Positions 34,542 to 46,761 of a stretch of 64,000 nucleotides of DNA are shown piece after piece (within the stretch, counting starts at the first letter, position 1; every line of letters begins with the position of its first letter). The stretch spans positions 26,259,501 to 26,323,500 of the forward strand of contig NC_092186.1 of NCBI RefSeq assembly GCF_043641665.1. Direction: 5' to 3'. Both the position numbers and the translations under genes were made by a program. Source of the stretch: Enoplosus armatus (Eukaryota > Chordata > Actinopteri > Centrarchiformes > Enoplosidae). The notes under the pieces are model-generated. The model ran no database searches. It had not been told where the DNA came from and was given only the letters and a program-made list of their open reading frames with translations.

Positions 34542-35007
34542 CAGGGGTGCCCAATACGTCGATCGCGATCTACCGGTCGATCGCAAAGGTAGTGTGGGTA
34601 GATCGCATGGCATTAAAAAAATAGACGTCAGCCTATCATCCATCCTCACTATGAAATTTGTCACTTGATTGACATACAGGGCAGCCAGTCTGACATCTGA
34701 TCTTTTCTGACACATGGGTCACCACGCATGCGCGTACAAGCGTGCCAAGTGCGGCAAAATGCATCCCTGGCTGATTCCATTCATTGCAAGTCATCAGAGT
34801 AAGGTAATGACAAAAAATGTACAGAGTTATATTGTGCAATATGGGTTCATGCAGTTATGCAAAGTACACAAACATATATTGTACATATAAAGAATACTCA
34901 ATATATTTATAAATAAATATATGTTTTGCATTTCTATAGTAGGTAGATCATTTTGACTTGGTCATTTTATAAGTAGCTCGCATGCTAAAAAAGTGTGTGC
35001 ACCCCTG
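34542..35007. mobile_element. hAT MITE (CAGGGGTGCCCAA ends) with perfect TSD
   Basis: A 466-bp element. It starts CAGGGGTGCCCAATACGTCG and ends GTGTGTGCACCCCTG. The identical 8-mer CTGTATTT is on both sides (34534-34541 and 35008-35015). The interior includes gatcgcgatctaccggtcga and, near the right end, gtagatcattttgacttggt, which I recognise from a widespread vertebrate hAT family. It has no ORF of its own. Confidence 0.9.
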
Positions 35008-35019
35008 CTGTATTTGTTC

Positions 35020-35277
35020 AAGGGCTGCAAGATTATGGACAAAATATTTTTATTGCACTTTCACACTCAAATAAACCCTTCTTTCACTTCCATGTTGTGC
35101 GACATTCCTGCTGATGTACAAATCTTTGCATCAAAATAAGACTGGTCCTTATTCACAGTGCATCTCCTGCGGAGAGCGCACATTTTAAATGTCAATATCA
35201 CAGTGGATCACCGTCATTTAATTGTGGGAAGCCAAAATCGTGATCAAGATTAATATTTGATTCATTGCGCAGCCCTA
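35020..35277. mobile_element. hAT MITE, adjacent, with perfect TSD
   Basis: A 258-bp element. The left end is AAGGGCTGCAAGATTATG; the right end is CATTGCGCAGCCCTA. Both sides carry ATTTGTTC (35012-35019 and 35278-35285). It lies 12 bp from the previous hAT, and its left target duplication overlaps that element's right one by four bases. Confidence 0.88.
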
Positions 35278-36534
35278 ATTTGTTCCTCAGGCCGCCCAAT
35301 ATGATGCGCAGAGGTTGAGGCCTAAATAATAAAAATTAAAAATAAAAAAACTGGGTGTGTCTGTTAATCGTGTACAAGTCAAAGTATCCCGCTTCAGCTC
35401 CCTGCCTCGCTCTGCTGCCTTCAAACCCCCCCCACCCCCCACCCCACTCTCCCCCACACCCACCAACCCCTCCACCACCCCTCAACAACAACAATGCCTG
35501 ACGGGGGATGTTTCATTTCCAGCTTCCTAAGTGTATGCGCGTGTGTCTGTGTGTCAGAAATCCCCCGCATAAAGCTGATTACTTCTTCAACAGCAGCACG
35601 GCTAATTAAAATTGCCTCCTGCTTGTTAACAAACACCACCCTCCCACCCAGCCGCCCGCTCCAAAGTAAAAGCTCTGAGGCTCCGGCTTCACCAGAAATC
35701 CTGCCAGACCGCAGGCTTTGGTGATTCATGATTAATGCATCCTGCCTAAAAAACAGACGCACACAAAAATTAGAGCACACAACCTCTCTGTATCGAAATG
35801 GCTATATTTATTTGTGATTTACATAAAATGAATATTTAATCCTATTTTTCATGTGTTACTCAGAGTTAAGACATCTTGGTTTTAATGTACTAGTAACCAA
35901 ACTGAATGTTAGTTGCGTTCATGTTAAAGGCAGTCATTTCACAACAATGTACTAAAATAGGCAACAGATCTACATGAACAATATCTAATCTCTTTATTTG
36001 CTATACTGTTATTACTAAAACAAAACAAACCAGTAGTTAGTGCTTTTAATGTGAAGTTTGGCCAACGCTGGAAGTCAGTTGGGGGTGCTGATGGAAACTC
36101 AGTTTATAAGTCTATATAAAGACATCATACTAAATGCTGGGCATTGTTCATTTGAATGGCCGGGATAATTTACATCGAATAGTTATTAACAACAATTTAC
36201 AACAGTTGTGGAGCCTTTTACTCTACAGCAGACCTGAAGACCAACATACCGGTCTGTGACCAGCAGCCACGCCAACTACACAGGCAACAACACTGAACTA
36301 ACACATGAGAACAGCGAGGAGAGGATGAGAGAGCGAGGCGGCGCCAGGGCGGGGGCGAGAGATGTGACCCATGACCGGGTTACCAGGTTATTCAGTGGGC
36401 CACTTATGCAATGCCTCATTGTGTTCGCGTGTGACAGAAAAGCCCCCAACCTGTTGTGAGTCTGCATCGCAAGGAATCTAATAATGGACTTTTACGTGCT
36501 ACACATGTAGCCTATATTCCAGTATCAAAAAGCA
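35278..36534. other. Non-coding stretch
   Basis: A C-rich/CA-rich patch at 35424-35480 yields spurious Gly-rich frames on the minus strand. No exon was recognised. Confidence 0.4.
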
Positions 36535-36757
36535 GGGTAGAGTGGGTTGGGGGTTCAATCCCTGGCTCCCCCAGTCACGTCAAAGTGTCCCTGAAACCTA
36601 AGTTTCTACCGATGGAGGCCAGCACCTTGCATGGCAGCTCAGCTTCTTTCATTCTCAGTCGCCGTCGATGTGTGAATGTGTGAATGAGGCCTGATCTCTA
36701 AAGCACTTTGGGGACTGTTAAGGCTGAAAAACGCTATGTAAGTGAAGATCATTTACC
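36535..36757 (+). repeat. tRNA-derived SINE, head truncated
   Basis: It begins inside the tRNA-like head (gggggttcaatccctggctc, a box-B-like sequence). The family body (gatggaggccagcaccttgc, gtgtgaatgtgtgaatga) follows, then the tail aaacgctatgtaagtgaag and atcatttacca. It is in the opposite orientation to the copy at 32718-32916. Confidence 0.78.
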
Positions 36758-37659
36758 ATAATGCCTCAGCAACACATGATCACAAATGTATAGAAGGATA
36801 ACAGTATAAGGTCATATAATCGAAAAATTGATGAATAATAATACTGAATAGTCACCGAGATGCTACAGTATTCAAAGCTACGACACTGCTCAAAAACATT
36901 ACATTTAATCTGGATTTTATTCGATTCACTGCTTTAACCAAATGTGTTCTGCAGGCACACACGCAATTTCACATCCCCTCAAAGGGATTTGTGTGGCGTT
37001 TATAAAAAAGAAATCAGTGGGGGGTTCGCAATGTCAGTCACTTCTATTTTCCTTGAAGGACTGAGATTATCTTAACTTATGTTGCACTAACTGACCTTTA
37101 AAACCTTTGAAATTAAATGACATCCTTTAAGAAGGATATGTATTTAACAACTTCATTCATTTAAGTGTGTGTGTGTGTGTGTGTGTGTGGGCGTGCATGT
37201 GATGCATGTGGCAAACGTAATGGAGTTGTTAGCTGCAGCTGAGGTCACATTCAACCACCCTCTCTGCCACATCATCAACACCCCGCCAACAGAACTAATC
37301 AATATCCATCTCATGACAACAGTCCACAACACCCCATATATTACTACCACTACTTTATGATGAGAGACCTCTTGAGCACTGCACGGCAATGCAGTGCGGC
37401 AGTCCTGTTACATGCATATTGTGGATGCGCAGCTATACATATATAGCAACTTCTCGGTAAATAGGATCCCTCTGCCTGTGGATTAGGGAAAAGTAGACCC
37501 CCTAAAAGCCTCTCGGCTCTTCCACTTTGCCCATGAGATAACACTTTACCATGCCCTTTCATACTGTACATAAAAATTCAGGTATACATTTTAATGTGAT
37601 AAAAAATGTGTCATCTCATGATATTAACAATATTGTTACAGCAGTAAGCCTTCCAGCAA
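36758..37659. other. Non-coding stretch
   Basis: A (GT)n microsatellite at 37165-37189; otherwise nothing recognised. Confidence 0.45.
37165..37189. repeat. (GT)n microsatellite
   Basis: About 12 GT units. Confidence 0.95.
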
Positions 37660-38141
37660 TATAACCAAGGAATGGCTGAGGAAGAAGATTTGTGTTCTGG
37701 ATTGGCCCAGTCAAAAGTCTGGACCTGGATCCAATTGAAATGCTATGGTGGGACCTGAAGCGGGCAGTTCATGCCAGACGCCCATCCAACCTCGCTCAAC
37801 TGGCTGAGTTCTGCAAGGAGGAGTGGGCAAAAATGCCCCAAAACCGATATAAGAGACAGCAGAAACCGTTCAGTTGAGGTTATTGCTGCGAAAGGAGGTG
37901 CAATACCCTATTAACTGAAGGGGTTCACATATTTTTGCACCCATGAAATGAGTTTTTGTTAAATCAACCATTTTTGTTGAATAAACAATGACTATATATC
38001 ATTTTCTTTTGTGAGTCCATTGTTTGAAATGTCTGTATTATGAATTGGGTATAGATTAACATTTAATAAGGTTTATTTTAGTCTTTTTTTTACAAAAATA
38101 CTGACCATATCTGTAAGGTTCACAAACTTCGAGCAGCACTG
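37660..38141 (+). mobile_element. Tc1 element, 3' fragment
   Basis: The right half of a Tc1 transposon on the plus strand. It carries the last part of a transposase, then an AT-rich 3' region, and ends cacaaacttcgagcagcact + g, the typical Tc1 outer-end sequence. There is no left inverted repeat, so it is a truncated copy from a subfamily different from those at 365 and 58976. Confidence 0.85.
37667..37877 (+). pseudogene. Tc1 transposase C-terminus
   Basis: The frame EWLRKKICVLDWPSQ leads into a one-base insertion inside the SQSPDLNP motif. The next frame continues LDLDPIEMLWWDLKRAVHAR, then the SNLAQLAEFCKEEWAKMP region and a stop at 37875-37877. The Glu of the DDE triad (DPIEMLW) is retained; both Asp residues and the DNA-binding domain are missing. 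It is non-functional. Confidence 0.85.
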
Positions 38142-38274
38142 CAGGCCGGAGTCAAACACGCACCGGACTCGAACCCAAGCCGCTGCAGTAAGGCCTTAGT
38201 ATGTGGTACGCACTCTACTCACTGAGTGGTTACTTTTAATCATTAACACGTTTAATTATTATAATTTAGTTAAC

Positions 38275-38507
38275 TCCTGTGGGCTGCAGGCTGCTGGCAT
38301 ACATAACATACCTGAGGTGGACGGGGAAACAAGCTAGGCGGTCAAAAGGTGCATTTCTCCGCCTGGATGTGACACACTTTGTGAAGATTGTTTGCGTTTC
38401 CGCCCTCACATGCAAAAGACCAATAACTTCGAAGCTTGTCGATACCACAGTCTTTAAGAATTCAGCCCCGGGGCCCGTTTAATACTGGGTTTCGGTACCC
38501 ATCCCTA
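38275..38507 (-). repeat. hAT-like fragment ending in inverted TAGGGATGGG
   Basis: On the minus strand it starts TTAGGGATGGGTACCGAAAC followed by ccagtattaaacgggccccg. This is the end type also seen at 15190. The other end is not recognised. Confidence 0.55.
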
Positions 38508-40129
38508 AGTAACACTAAAGTGACGTTGCTGCCGGCTCCACTGAAGGACCTGGTTTCAAAAAAAGGAATGACTTTGGTAGTGCAGACTCAGCAATTAAAC
38601 ACAATGATATGAAAACATAGACAATTGCCCAACTCTAGTTGATACTGAGCCAGAAAGATGATGTTGATTCACCTTGGAGGTCATTTCTGAGGGTGTATTG
38701 TAAGGTTTTCCCGAATATTTGTATATACACACATATATGTAAATGAGGTTGACATCATATTACAATTACTGCCAATACAAAAAAAAAAATACCTGCAGCC
38801 GTACCCTGCCAGTTACATCCTACAGCAGTATTTTCACCATGTAAACAAGCTCCAAAGACGTGTAGGCGAAGACTGACGCTGGCATTCAGCGCTCATTAGA
38901 AAGTGTAGTGATTCCATTTGGAATATGAGGGATGGCATATTTGCAGTGCTTTTGTTTTTTCCATCTGTGTGAGGGGATTGTGGTAAATGGGAGCAGACAG
39001 GCCAACAGGCAGAGCTTAGTGGTGAGCAGCAGCTCCTGACACAGGACTGGGGGCTGATAAAAGAGCATTAGGATATGAACAAACATCCTGCTAGAACAAC
39101 AGTTTACCACAATGTCAACCAAAGTGCTGATCGTACTGATGTAAAAACAAAAAATGCCCACAACATTAAAAACATCACTGTTCCATGAAGACAGGAGGCT
39201 GCCAAAACCACAGTAACATGGGCCTATTAACCTACGGTGACCAAAAGGTTCAAGCTGGGTGTCCCGAGTACCGACAAATATCTGTAAAACAGATATTTTT
39301 TCAACATTCACTACCAAATTGCCCTGGTTTTCACCACAACTAAAATAATAATTATAACATTATACCAGTTTCCAGCATTTACATAGACGTTTATCACGTT
39401 CTGTCCCACTCGTTATCACCTAAAAACATAAAGAAAGCACCGCGCATCGGAAATTCAACACTGATTTGTCTGTATGGGTGTCAATCAATCAAGTGTCGTT
39501 GTCAAGGCTGTTGCTAAGCTAAGAACCATAGGCAAGCGCTAACAGTATGCTGTCATACCGAAGAGAAAGCCGGCCTTTTCATCTTTTCTAAACACCTTCC
39601 TTCGTAGTCTCCAGCAACGGAAATGCTGTGCCAGATTAGTGAAGGCTTTTCTGCTTGTTGTTCAGGTTCAGATGTGACGCATTTTGCCCAAAAACAGATG
39701 CTGTTTTAACAGACGCAGCAGGCAGTTTGTGTGTTTGCAAGGTGCGCCTCTCTCCTCATTGCATATGCATTTAAGGTAGGATTGCACAAATAACAAGAGG
39801 AGACATGACAACACAGACTGATTATGTATTCCACTAAATCTACTAAAGGTCACGCAATCTGTGGCTGGTCAGTTTTACGGGAAAAAATGTTCCGCCTTTG
39901 AAGACCGGGCTTAAAAACACAGCGTAGATTGGATGAACATGTACATTTGCGCCACGTCATTTTCTTAGCTAATGTGGCTCATGCTATGCTAGCAGCTCAG
40001 TGAGGCTGTACTTGGTGCACAGTGGTGCTTTTAGGTAAATGCTAACATCAGAATGCAATACAAAAAGGAAAAAGGAGAGGTAGTCCAATTTTTGAAAGCT
40101 CCCAAAAGTGTAATGATGCAACAAAACCG
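38508..40129. other. Non-coding stretch
   Basis: A fragment at 39975-40060 (cagtgaggctgtacttggtg, aaatgctaacatcag) resembles a dispersed fish repeat. The frame 38886-39317 (minus, 143 aa) is unrecognised. Confidence 0.4.
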
Positions 40130-40902
40130 GTGGTTTTAACAGCAGTATTTAATCTCAGTTTTACAATCCAGGGTCAGGCTGTACCGGACTCTCCCAGTGG
40201 TTTTAACGGTAGTATTTAATTTAAATTTTACAGTCCAGAGTCAGACTGTACCCGACTCTCCCGGTGGTTTTAACTGAAGTATTTAATCTCAGTTTTACAG
40301 TCCAGAGTCAGGCTGTACTGTACTCTCCCCGTGGTTTTAATGGTAGTATTTAATCTCAGTTTTACCATCCAGGGTCAGGCTGTTCCGGACTCTCCCGTGG
40401 TTTTAACGGTAGTATTTAATCCCAGTTTTACAGTCCAGAGTCAGGCTGTACCGGACTCTCCTGGTGGTTTTAACTGTAGTATTTAACCTCAGTTTTACAG
40501 TCCAGAGTCAGGCTGGACTGTACTCTCCTCGTGGTTTTAATGGTAGTATTTAATCTCAGTTTTACCGTCCAGGGTCAGGCTGTACCGGACTCTCCCGGTG
40601 GTTTTAACAGTCGTATGTAATCCCAGTTTTACAGTCCAGAGTCAGGCTGTACCGGACTCTCCTGGTAGTTTTAACTGTAGTATTTAATCTCAGTTTTACC
40701 GTCCAGGGTCAGGCTGTTCCAGACTCTCCCGGTGGTTTTAACGGTAGTATTTAATCCCAGTTTTACAGTCCAGAGTCAGGCTGTACCGGACTCTCCTGGT
40801 GGTTTTAACTGTAGTATTTAATCTCAGTTTTACAGTCCAGAGTCAGGCTGTACTGTACTCTCCTGGTGGTTTTAACTGTTGTATTTAATCTCAGTTTTAC
40901 CG
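40130..40902. repeat. 67-bp minisatellite, 11.5 copies, with trimeric order
   Basis: Tandem units start gtggttttaac at 40130, 40197, 40264, 40331, 40397, 40464, 40531, 40598, 40665, 40732, 40799 and 40866 (partial). Units are 67 bp, except the fourth (66 bp). Diagnostic bases (ccagGGtc versus ccagAGtc; ccGGac versus ctGTac) recur every third unit, so the true repeat of the array is about 201 bp. The array lies in otherwise unremarkable non-coding DNA and encodes no conserved frame. Confidence 0.95.
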
Positions 40903-41548
40903 ATAACGTAAAAGAGTGCGTCCTCATAGTTCAGATATAACATCCCAGCGCACCACGGAGCATCTCTCTTACTGGACGTGACCTCTGTAATTGACTGCTT
41001 CCCCTTTCCCAACCCCACACCCCTCTCCCTCAAACTCACTCCCCTCCCCCATTTCCAATGTTGACATTGGGGTTAATTGGGGTTTTACTAAAGCACAATA
41101 GACATTTTTTGTTTAGCAAATGGACAGAAATAGCAGGAAAATGCAGAGATTTCTGTCAAATAAGGTAAGGGACTCCGCCGATCATGCTTACTGTCGTGGG
41201 TAGTCATCCCCCCAAAGACCCATTCTGAGCCAGGAAAAACCCCGGCTGGTGGAGAGGAAACAGCAGGGGATGACCAAAGTCCTTCGGATACATCGTCTGG
41301 GAACCGTGACATGTCTATTTTGTGCCAATCATCTCACGTCTGAGGTTGGAGCGTTCCTTGAATATTTTGACCCAAACTGCCTTTATGGTTCCTACACACT
41401 GACAGGGACACTAGAGCGGATCTGTAGCGGCATAACTGAGATGCTGCTAAAAATGACACGTGCCCAGTCATCCATCCATCCATCCATGTTGTTCTCCATT
41501 TTATACACCCAATACCGCTTGTTTTCCTGCCTTCTCTACCACTGGGCC

Positions 41549-41570
41549 CACACACACACACACACACACA
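41549..41570. repeat. (CA)n microsatellite
   Basis: Eleven CA units. Confidence 0.95.
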
Positions 41571-41646
41571 TACAGATTTGTGAGCCTCTGGGGGCGGCCT
41601 TTCAGACAAACACATTTACACAATAATCCTATTAGGGAGAGAAAGT

Positions 41647-41647
<1 letters not shown>

Positions 41648-41690
<43 letters not shown>
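41648..41690. repeat. (TC)n microsatellite
   Basis: About 21 CT/TC units. It gives a Ser-Leu frame on the plus strand and an Arg-Glu frame on the minus strand, both spurious. Confidence 0.97.
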
Positions 41691-41696
<6 letters not shown>

Positions 41697-42507
41697 TTCA
41701 TCCGTCAATACTGCCTCTATCTCGCCTCCCCTCCATCCACTGTCAATGCCAGTCAATACGCTGCTATCTCTGCTCACTTTGGTATTCTAATTCAAACAGG
41801 CTTTGCTGCAGCCACGAGCAATCAGCGCCCCAACAATGGCAGCAGAGAGCTCGATAGCTCAGCGCTGTGTCAGATTCATTTTGGGGGCACAAAGTGACGA
41901 GAGGCGACATGCTGATCTCACTGCACTGCTGTTCGCTCAGCACTGCTGCTGCTTCTCCACCATACAGCCTGTCAATATTCCCTCATAGCTTTGTCTTATT
42001 TTGTCCTCTTTCTACCCCCCCCACCCCCCCCAGCCCTCTGCCAGCCCACAGACGAGCTAACGGCTAAAGACTAGAGCTGCACCACTTCAAACAACTGATT
42101 CTAAGTGTTCTGACACACATGAAATATGACATGCAACTGACATGTTTTAAGTATATGCAATGGCAGACTGCAAGTGCGATGGCAAAAAAAAAGAAGGGTG
42201 TTGGACAGTCAAGGTCATCTATCTGCAATATGATGAAATGGTATCTTTGTTGGGCAGCAGTCACTGTAGCAGTCTGAAGTGATCAAAACTCCAGTGAAAC
42301 ATTTAAATAAAAATGATTCAGATGTTCTCTGTAATAGGCCTGGGCAATAAAACAATATAACAGTTTGTTGTTCAGGTTGCACCATCGACATGTGACACAT
42401 GCCGACAGAAACGGCATGGGAACACGAGTGCAGACGGTGAGGAAATTGTTAAGTTCAAAATAAAGTGGTTAAAATCAACCTTTTTGTTTTTTCTCCTGGT
42501 CTTTATT

Positions 42508-42752
42508 ATCAGAATCAGAATCAGAAATACTTTATTGATCCCCAGGGGGAGCAAATTATACAGTTCCGGTGCTCCCATTCAAGAGTAGAAAGAAGCATAA
42601 ATTTAGAAATAAGAGTATGTACAAAAATAAGATTTATAAAAATAAGAAATAAAAAATATACACACTTACAATATTAAGTGAAAAAAGTGAAAAAAAATAT
42701 ATATATATACAATAACAATGTATATGTATGTATTGCACTGAATAAATAATGA
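42508..42752 (-). mobile_element. LINE/SINE 3' end with (CAGAAT)n tail
   Basis: The left edge agaatcagaatcagaaatac is the inverted tail of the sequence seen at 34297 and 34431 (ggggatcaataaagtatttc). It is followed by A-rich sequence typical of the untranslated region of this family. It carries no coding part. Confidence 0.65.
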
Positions 42753-45700
42753 GTAGTAGTATATGGGGAAATTTTTTTTTTTAAAAAAGGTAATTAAAAA
42801 TCATCAATAATTATATTGACTGAAATGAAACCCAGCCCAGCCCTGCTCTGTAATGTGATTTCTGATGACCCTCGCGAAGGCAACAAGCACAAAATAAAAA
42901 AATCAAGTTGATCTGATAATAAATAGTTGTTATTTATACCACTCAGTGTTGCTGGAGTTTTGACCTCTTGGGAGGGAGTTATGATACTTTTGCCCTAAGT
43001 GCCCTGCATTGCTACTGGAACCAAATGCATACCATTCAGCCAGTTTAAGTTATTTAACTTGATGCTCGGGGGGCTTGCAAGAGACAGATTTATAGAATCG
43101 TCAAAATCGAAAGCAACAGAGGCTGAGATATCCAGACTTTTAGCCCCCCAGTGTGGCTCAATCTCCAAAAACAACTGGATCCCACACTTCCCATAATGCA
43201 ATTGCAGAGTTTTTCAATAGACTCTCCCTACCTGGTAAAAGGCCATATCCTTCAAACAGAAGACAACTGTTTTCACAGGCTGAGTAGAGCTCCTCAAGAG
43301 AGGTCTTGGGCCATTTTGAGTTTTTTTGAATACTGGCTTTTTGCCATACTGTATCAGCATAGTGGAGCCAAAAACACACACAAATTGGAAAATAATGTTT
43401 TTTTTACTGTCAAAACCACAAACATGCTCAATGAAGCATTTTAAAGGTTGCAAATTTAAACACAGGTTGCAAACATAACACGTGAAAGGTAAAATTGAGA
43501 AAATTGACATCATATCAAGCAATATGCAACTACTTACAACAAAAAGCATTTTTTTCTTCTTAGCTATGCCGCTCCTTAAAACAGTTTGTGTAAACAATAA
43601 CACAGAGCTACATTTAGGTTCCCAAATAGCGCACTCCCACTTCCTGTAGAGCAGAGTCAGCAGATTCAGGCATTTTTTCCCCCAGTTTCATCATGTGACA
43701 AAAAAACAGCAAAGATGTTTAAAGAAGTGCAACGCCTGCCCCGTCCCATCTTGCAAACTGTTACGCACGTGTAAATATGATTTTCGTATCAAATGTATAT
43801 CATCCTATCTCCGTTTTTATTTGGTCTATCAACATCAAACAAGAACTAGCACTAGAAGCCAGCACTTTGGATAGAAGTCGACCACGATGCTCAATGCGAC
43901 TCCTGTTTTTCCTGTGACGTCTTGAACCCGTCGTGTGATTTGATCACGCCGGCATGATTGGCAAGGTTAATGTGCAAATTCATAAAATCAACAACTTTTC
44001 TTCATCATGCAGACTTTCGATTCAGAATTTATGTTGGTATAATTGCAATCTTAACCATCAAGCAATGTTTGTGTGAAAACACTGAGATCCACAATACAAG
44101 CTGACTGTAAGAATAATGTCGCATCATTATTCTTGTAATTATTCTGATTGAGTTCCATTCATTATCATTGTTCTGTTGTGCAGATGCGTGTGACTATAGA
44201 ATGGGTCAATAGCAGCAGGTCAATAATTCAGCCCACAGATGCCCTTCACACCTCTGGGTAAAACCGCATTGACTCTTACTGATGGAACAACACAGGGCAG
44301 GTTGCACTTTTTCACCAACCGCTCTACTGCACATGGCTGCTCCGGTCTAAAGAAGCCTGGCTACTGCCAGCACATCTCTGCTCATATGCATTAACAATAG
44401 CAATCAAATTAATTCTGGTCATACTGGTTTATTACAACTTATTATTTTCAAACCTGACTGATCATCTCACTGCTTCTTGCCCTGTCTTTTTCAATTAGGA
44501 ATTTCTTTTATTTCTGACTTACACGAAACATGGAAGTTGGCTCGGCCTCAACCTTTTCTCTGCCTCTTAGGCCTTAGAATCAATGTATTGGTTGATTCTA
44601 AGGTCCAATTAACAGCATTCAAGATGAATAGGCTATACTTCATACACATACATTTATTTTTATTTAACAAGCTTTTTTTTGGGGTGTAAATTCCATTCAT
44701 AATGTCACATTCTAATATAACATAGGCTATTATAACATGAATCACACGTATGCCAGCCTTGCAACTACCAAGCCCTGTTGCACACAGCAGACAAAGAACT
44801 TGCAAATAGCCTAGCCCAGTTTAACATAAGCCCATTGCACTCAATGGACTGTACTGACGTAATCATCTAGATTTATCCTCTGAATGTCGCCCCAGGCGAA
44901 TTGGGGTAAACCGGCCCAAAACTCTTAGTAAGTCTTGTAAGCAACGTGTGGTTAGTATATATTGTTGTAAGGCAGGTTTTCTTGTAAAACCAACCAGCCA
45001 ATAAGGCATAATGGCTAATGTTAGCTGGCATTAGCATCCTATTTTGTAAAACCATTTAACCATTTAAAAAGGCATAACAGGTCATTTCAGTTTGCTAACA
45101 TTTTAACCCTGAAGTCTACCAAAGATAACAGAAAATTACACATTACAAGTTGCGCCAATGGTACGAAATGGTATACACTTCCTGTCTCCTAAGTGGGCGT
45201 GGGCTCCTCCCCGCCGCCTTATTTTTCCGCTTGTGCTATCAGTCTAAAAATATTCTCTTCTTTTTCCCCCTCCAAAAACAGTTAAATGATAACGATAATA
45301 GACATGTTTGATTTCAGTTCTAACTTTTAATTCCGTGCCGGTTCAGCAGCGTGAGGTGATATCTGTGTTGCCAGATCTCACGAGAGTGTGTTTTGCTGAG
45401 ACAGAGACAGGCCTCGAGCAAAGTTCATTCTTAATGCCATTTTTGTGTCAGAATGTTCGGAAGATATGTGGCCTGTGATAAATTGGTCCAGTATTTACTT
45501 CAGTGACGACGATGAAAGAATCGGTCATCATCTGTGTTCACATTCACTTCTCCCATTGGAGTGAATAGACTCAGGACATGCTGCTAGTCTCCAAAAGTGG
45601 CGGCGGGGGGCAGTGGACCGAGACACAGATACAGGAAATGACTCCGAGTTGAGCTGTCTCCTTTCTGCACCATTGCATGACATTTGTAATTTATTTTGGT

Positions 45701-46761
45701 GTAATGTTGGTATGTTATAGGTTTCGGGAGAAGTACGCCATGGCGGGACAGATGCACCTACAGCCAGTTCTGCTGGCTCCTCAACCACCATCTGTGCTTC
45801 ACTGTGGCTCACAGTGCAACCTCAAACCTTTCCATTGTTCATCAGGTAATGTAAATTTACTCTTATGTCTAGTATTAGCTGTACATGTTCTATAGCCACT
45901 CCATTTACATAACGCAGGACAGCAAAATATTAGAAACACCTTTCAGTATGATGCAGTCCAGTACAACTCCAACACCAACTATGACCTCAATAATGAAAAC
46001 ATAATTGAACTGACACATCTTAAGACCGGATGTCAACACAAATTGTAAGCTTCCTTAAGGTAGATTTTAAGGCAGGGCTGGCGATAAACACTCCTGTAGC
46101 ATTAGTTATGACTTTGGCACGGTCAGCGAGAGGCTGCCTGAACGCTGTGGGGAAAAGGACTCGCCTTCCAGTCTGGTTGTGTCTCGTTCCCGTTAATCAA
46201 CACATTCAGGTGATGCCGTCGTGAATGTCATGTTTGAAGTGTCATTGCTCATTTTCGCTGTAACTGACTGGGAAATGGTTGCTACTATGGTTGCTACAGC
46301 TGACAACAACTGGTGTACTGCCGAATCATCCCGGGTAAAAACGCTCTAGAGTTTTTGTTCCGCGAGGCTGAAGGTCCGAAATGACAATTGCGCATCTTTA
46401 TTGAATAACATAAGCTAAGCTTAATTTAAGGAAAGCAAGATATATGGTCTCATATGAGCCAAAACAAAAGAACCTGCACAACGGCAGTCAGGTCTATACA
46501 GCCAGGCTCTTTTTATCCCATGTTTTTTCCTGACACTGGAACCTTATGCTCAGTTAGACAGTTTGTCTCAACCCAGCTGGATGGAAACGCACCGAATTCG
46601 TATTCTACTTTCTAACATTGGCTTAAAATTCCCAACGATCATGTAATAATTGCGAAAGGCCTACTTCAGGCTGGGTCAAACAACACGTCAATACAAACTA
46701 GCTCATTTGAAGCATTCGAAGCCTTCATTGGCCTACCCACTGAAGTCAAACTTCCTATATA
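42753..46761. other. Non-coding stretch; one exon-like block
   Basis: At 45721-45845 an open block lies between TTATAG and GTAATG and could be an exon (see findings). At 45915-46010 there is a block (tatgatgcagtccagtacaa) that I suspect is repetitive. Nothing else was recognised in these 4 kb. Confidence 0.35.

Larger units (their letters stand above)
40903..42507. other. Non-coding stretch with CA and TC microsatellites
   Basis: A tccatccatccatc run near 41469, followed by accgcttgttttcctgcctt, is the start of a dispersed fish repeat. (CA)n is at 41549-41570 and (TC)n at 41648-41690. No gene was recognised. Confidence 0.5.

Noticed and set aside
40130..40902. CRISPR-like array
   Set aside because: Units are contiguous 67-bp tandem repeats without unique spacers, in a eukaryotic genome.
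41249..41626. 125-aa plus-strand frame
   Set aside because: It runs through a tccatcc repeat and a CA microsatellite and has no recognised domain.
41501..41897. Arg-Glu and Ser-Leu repeat frames
   Set aside because: Produced by the (TC)n microsatellite at 41648-41690.
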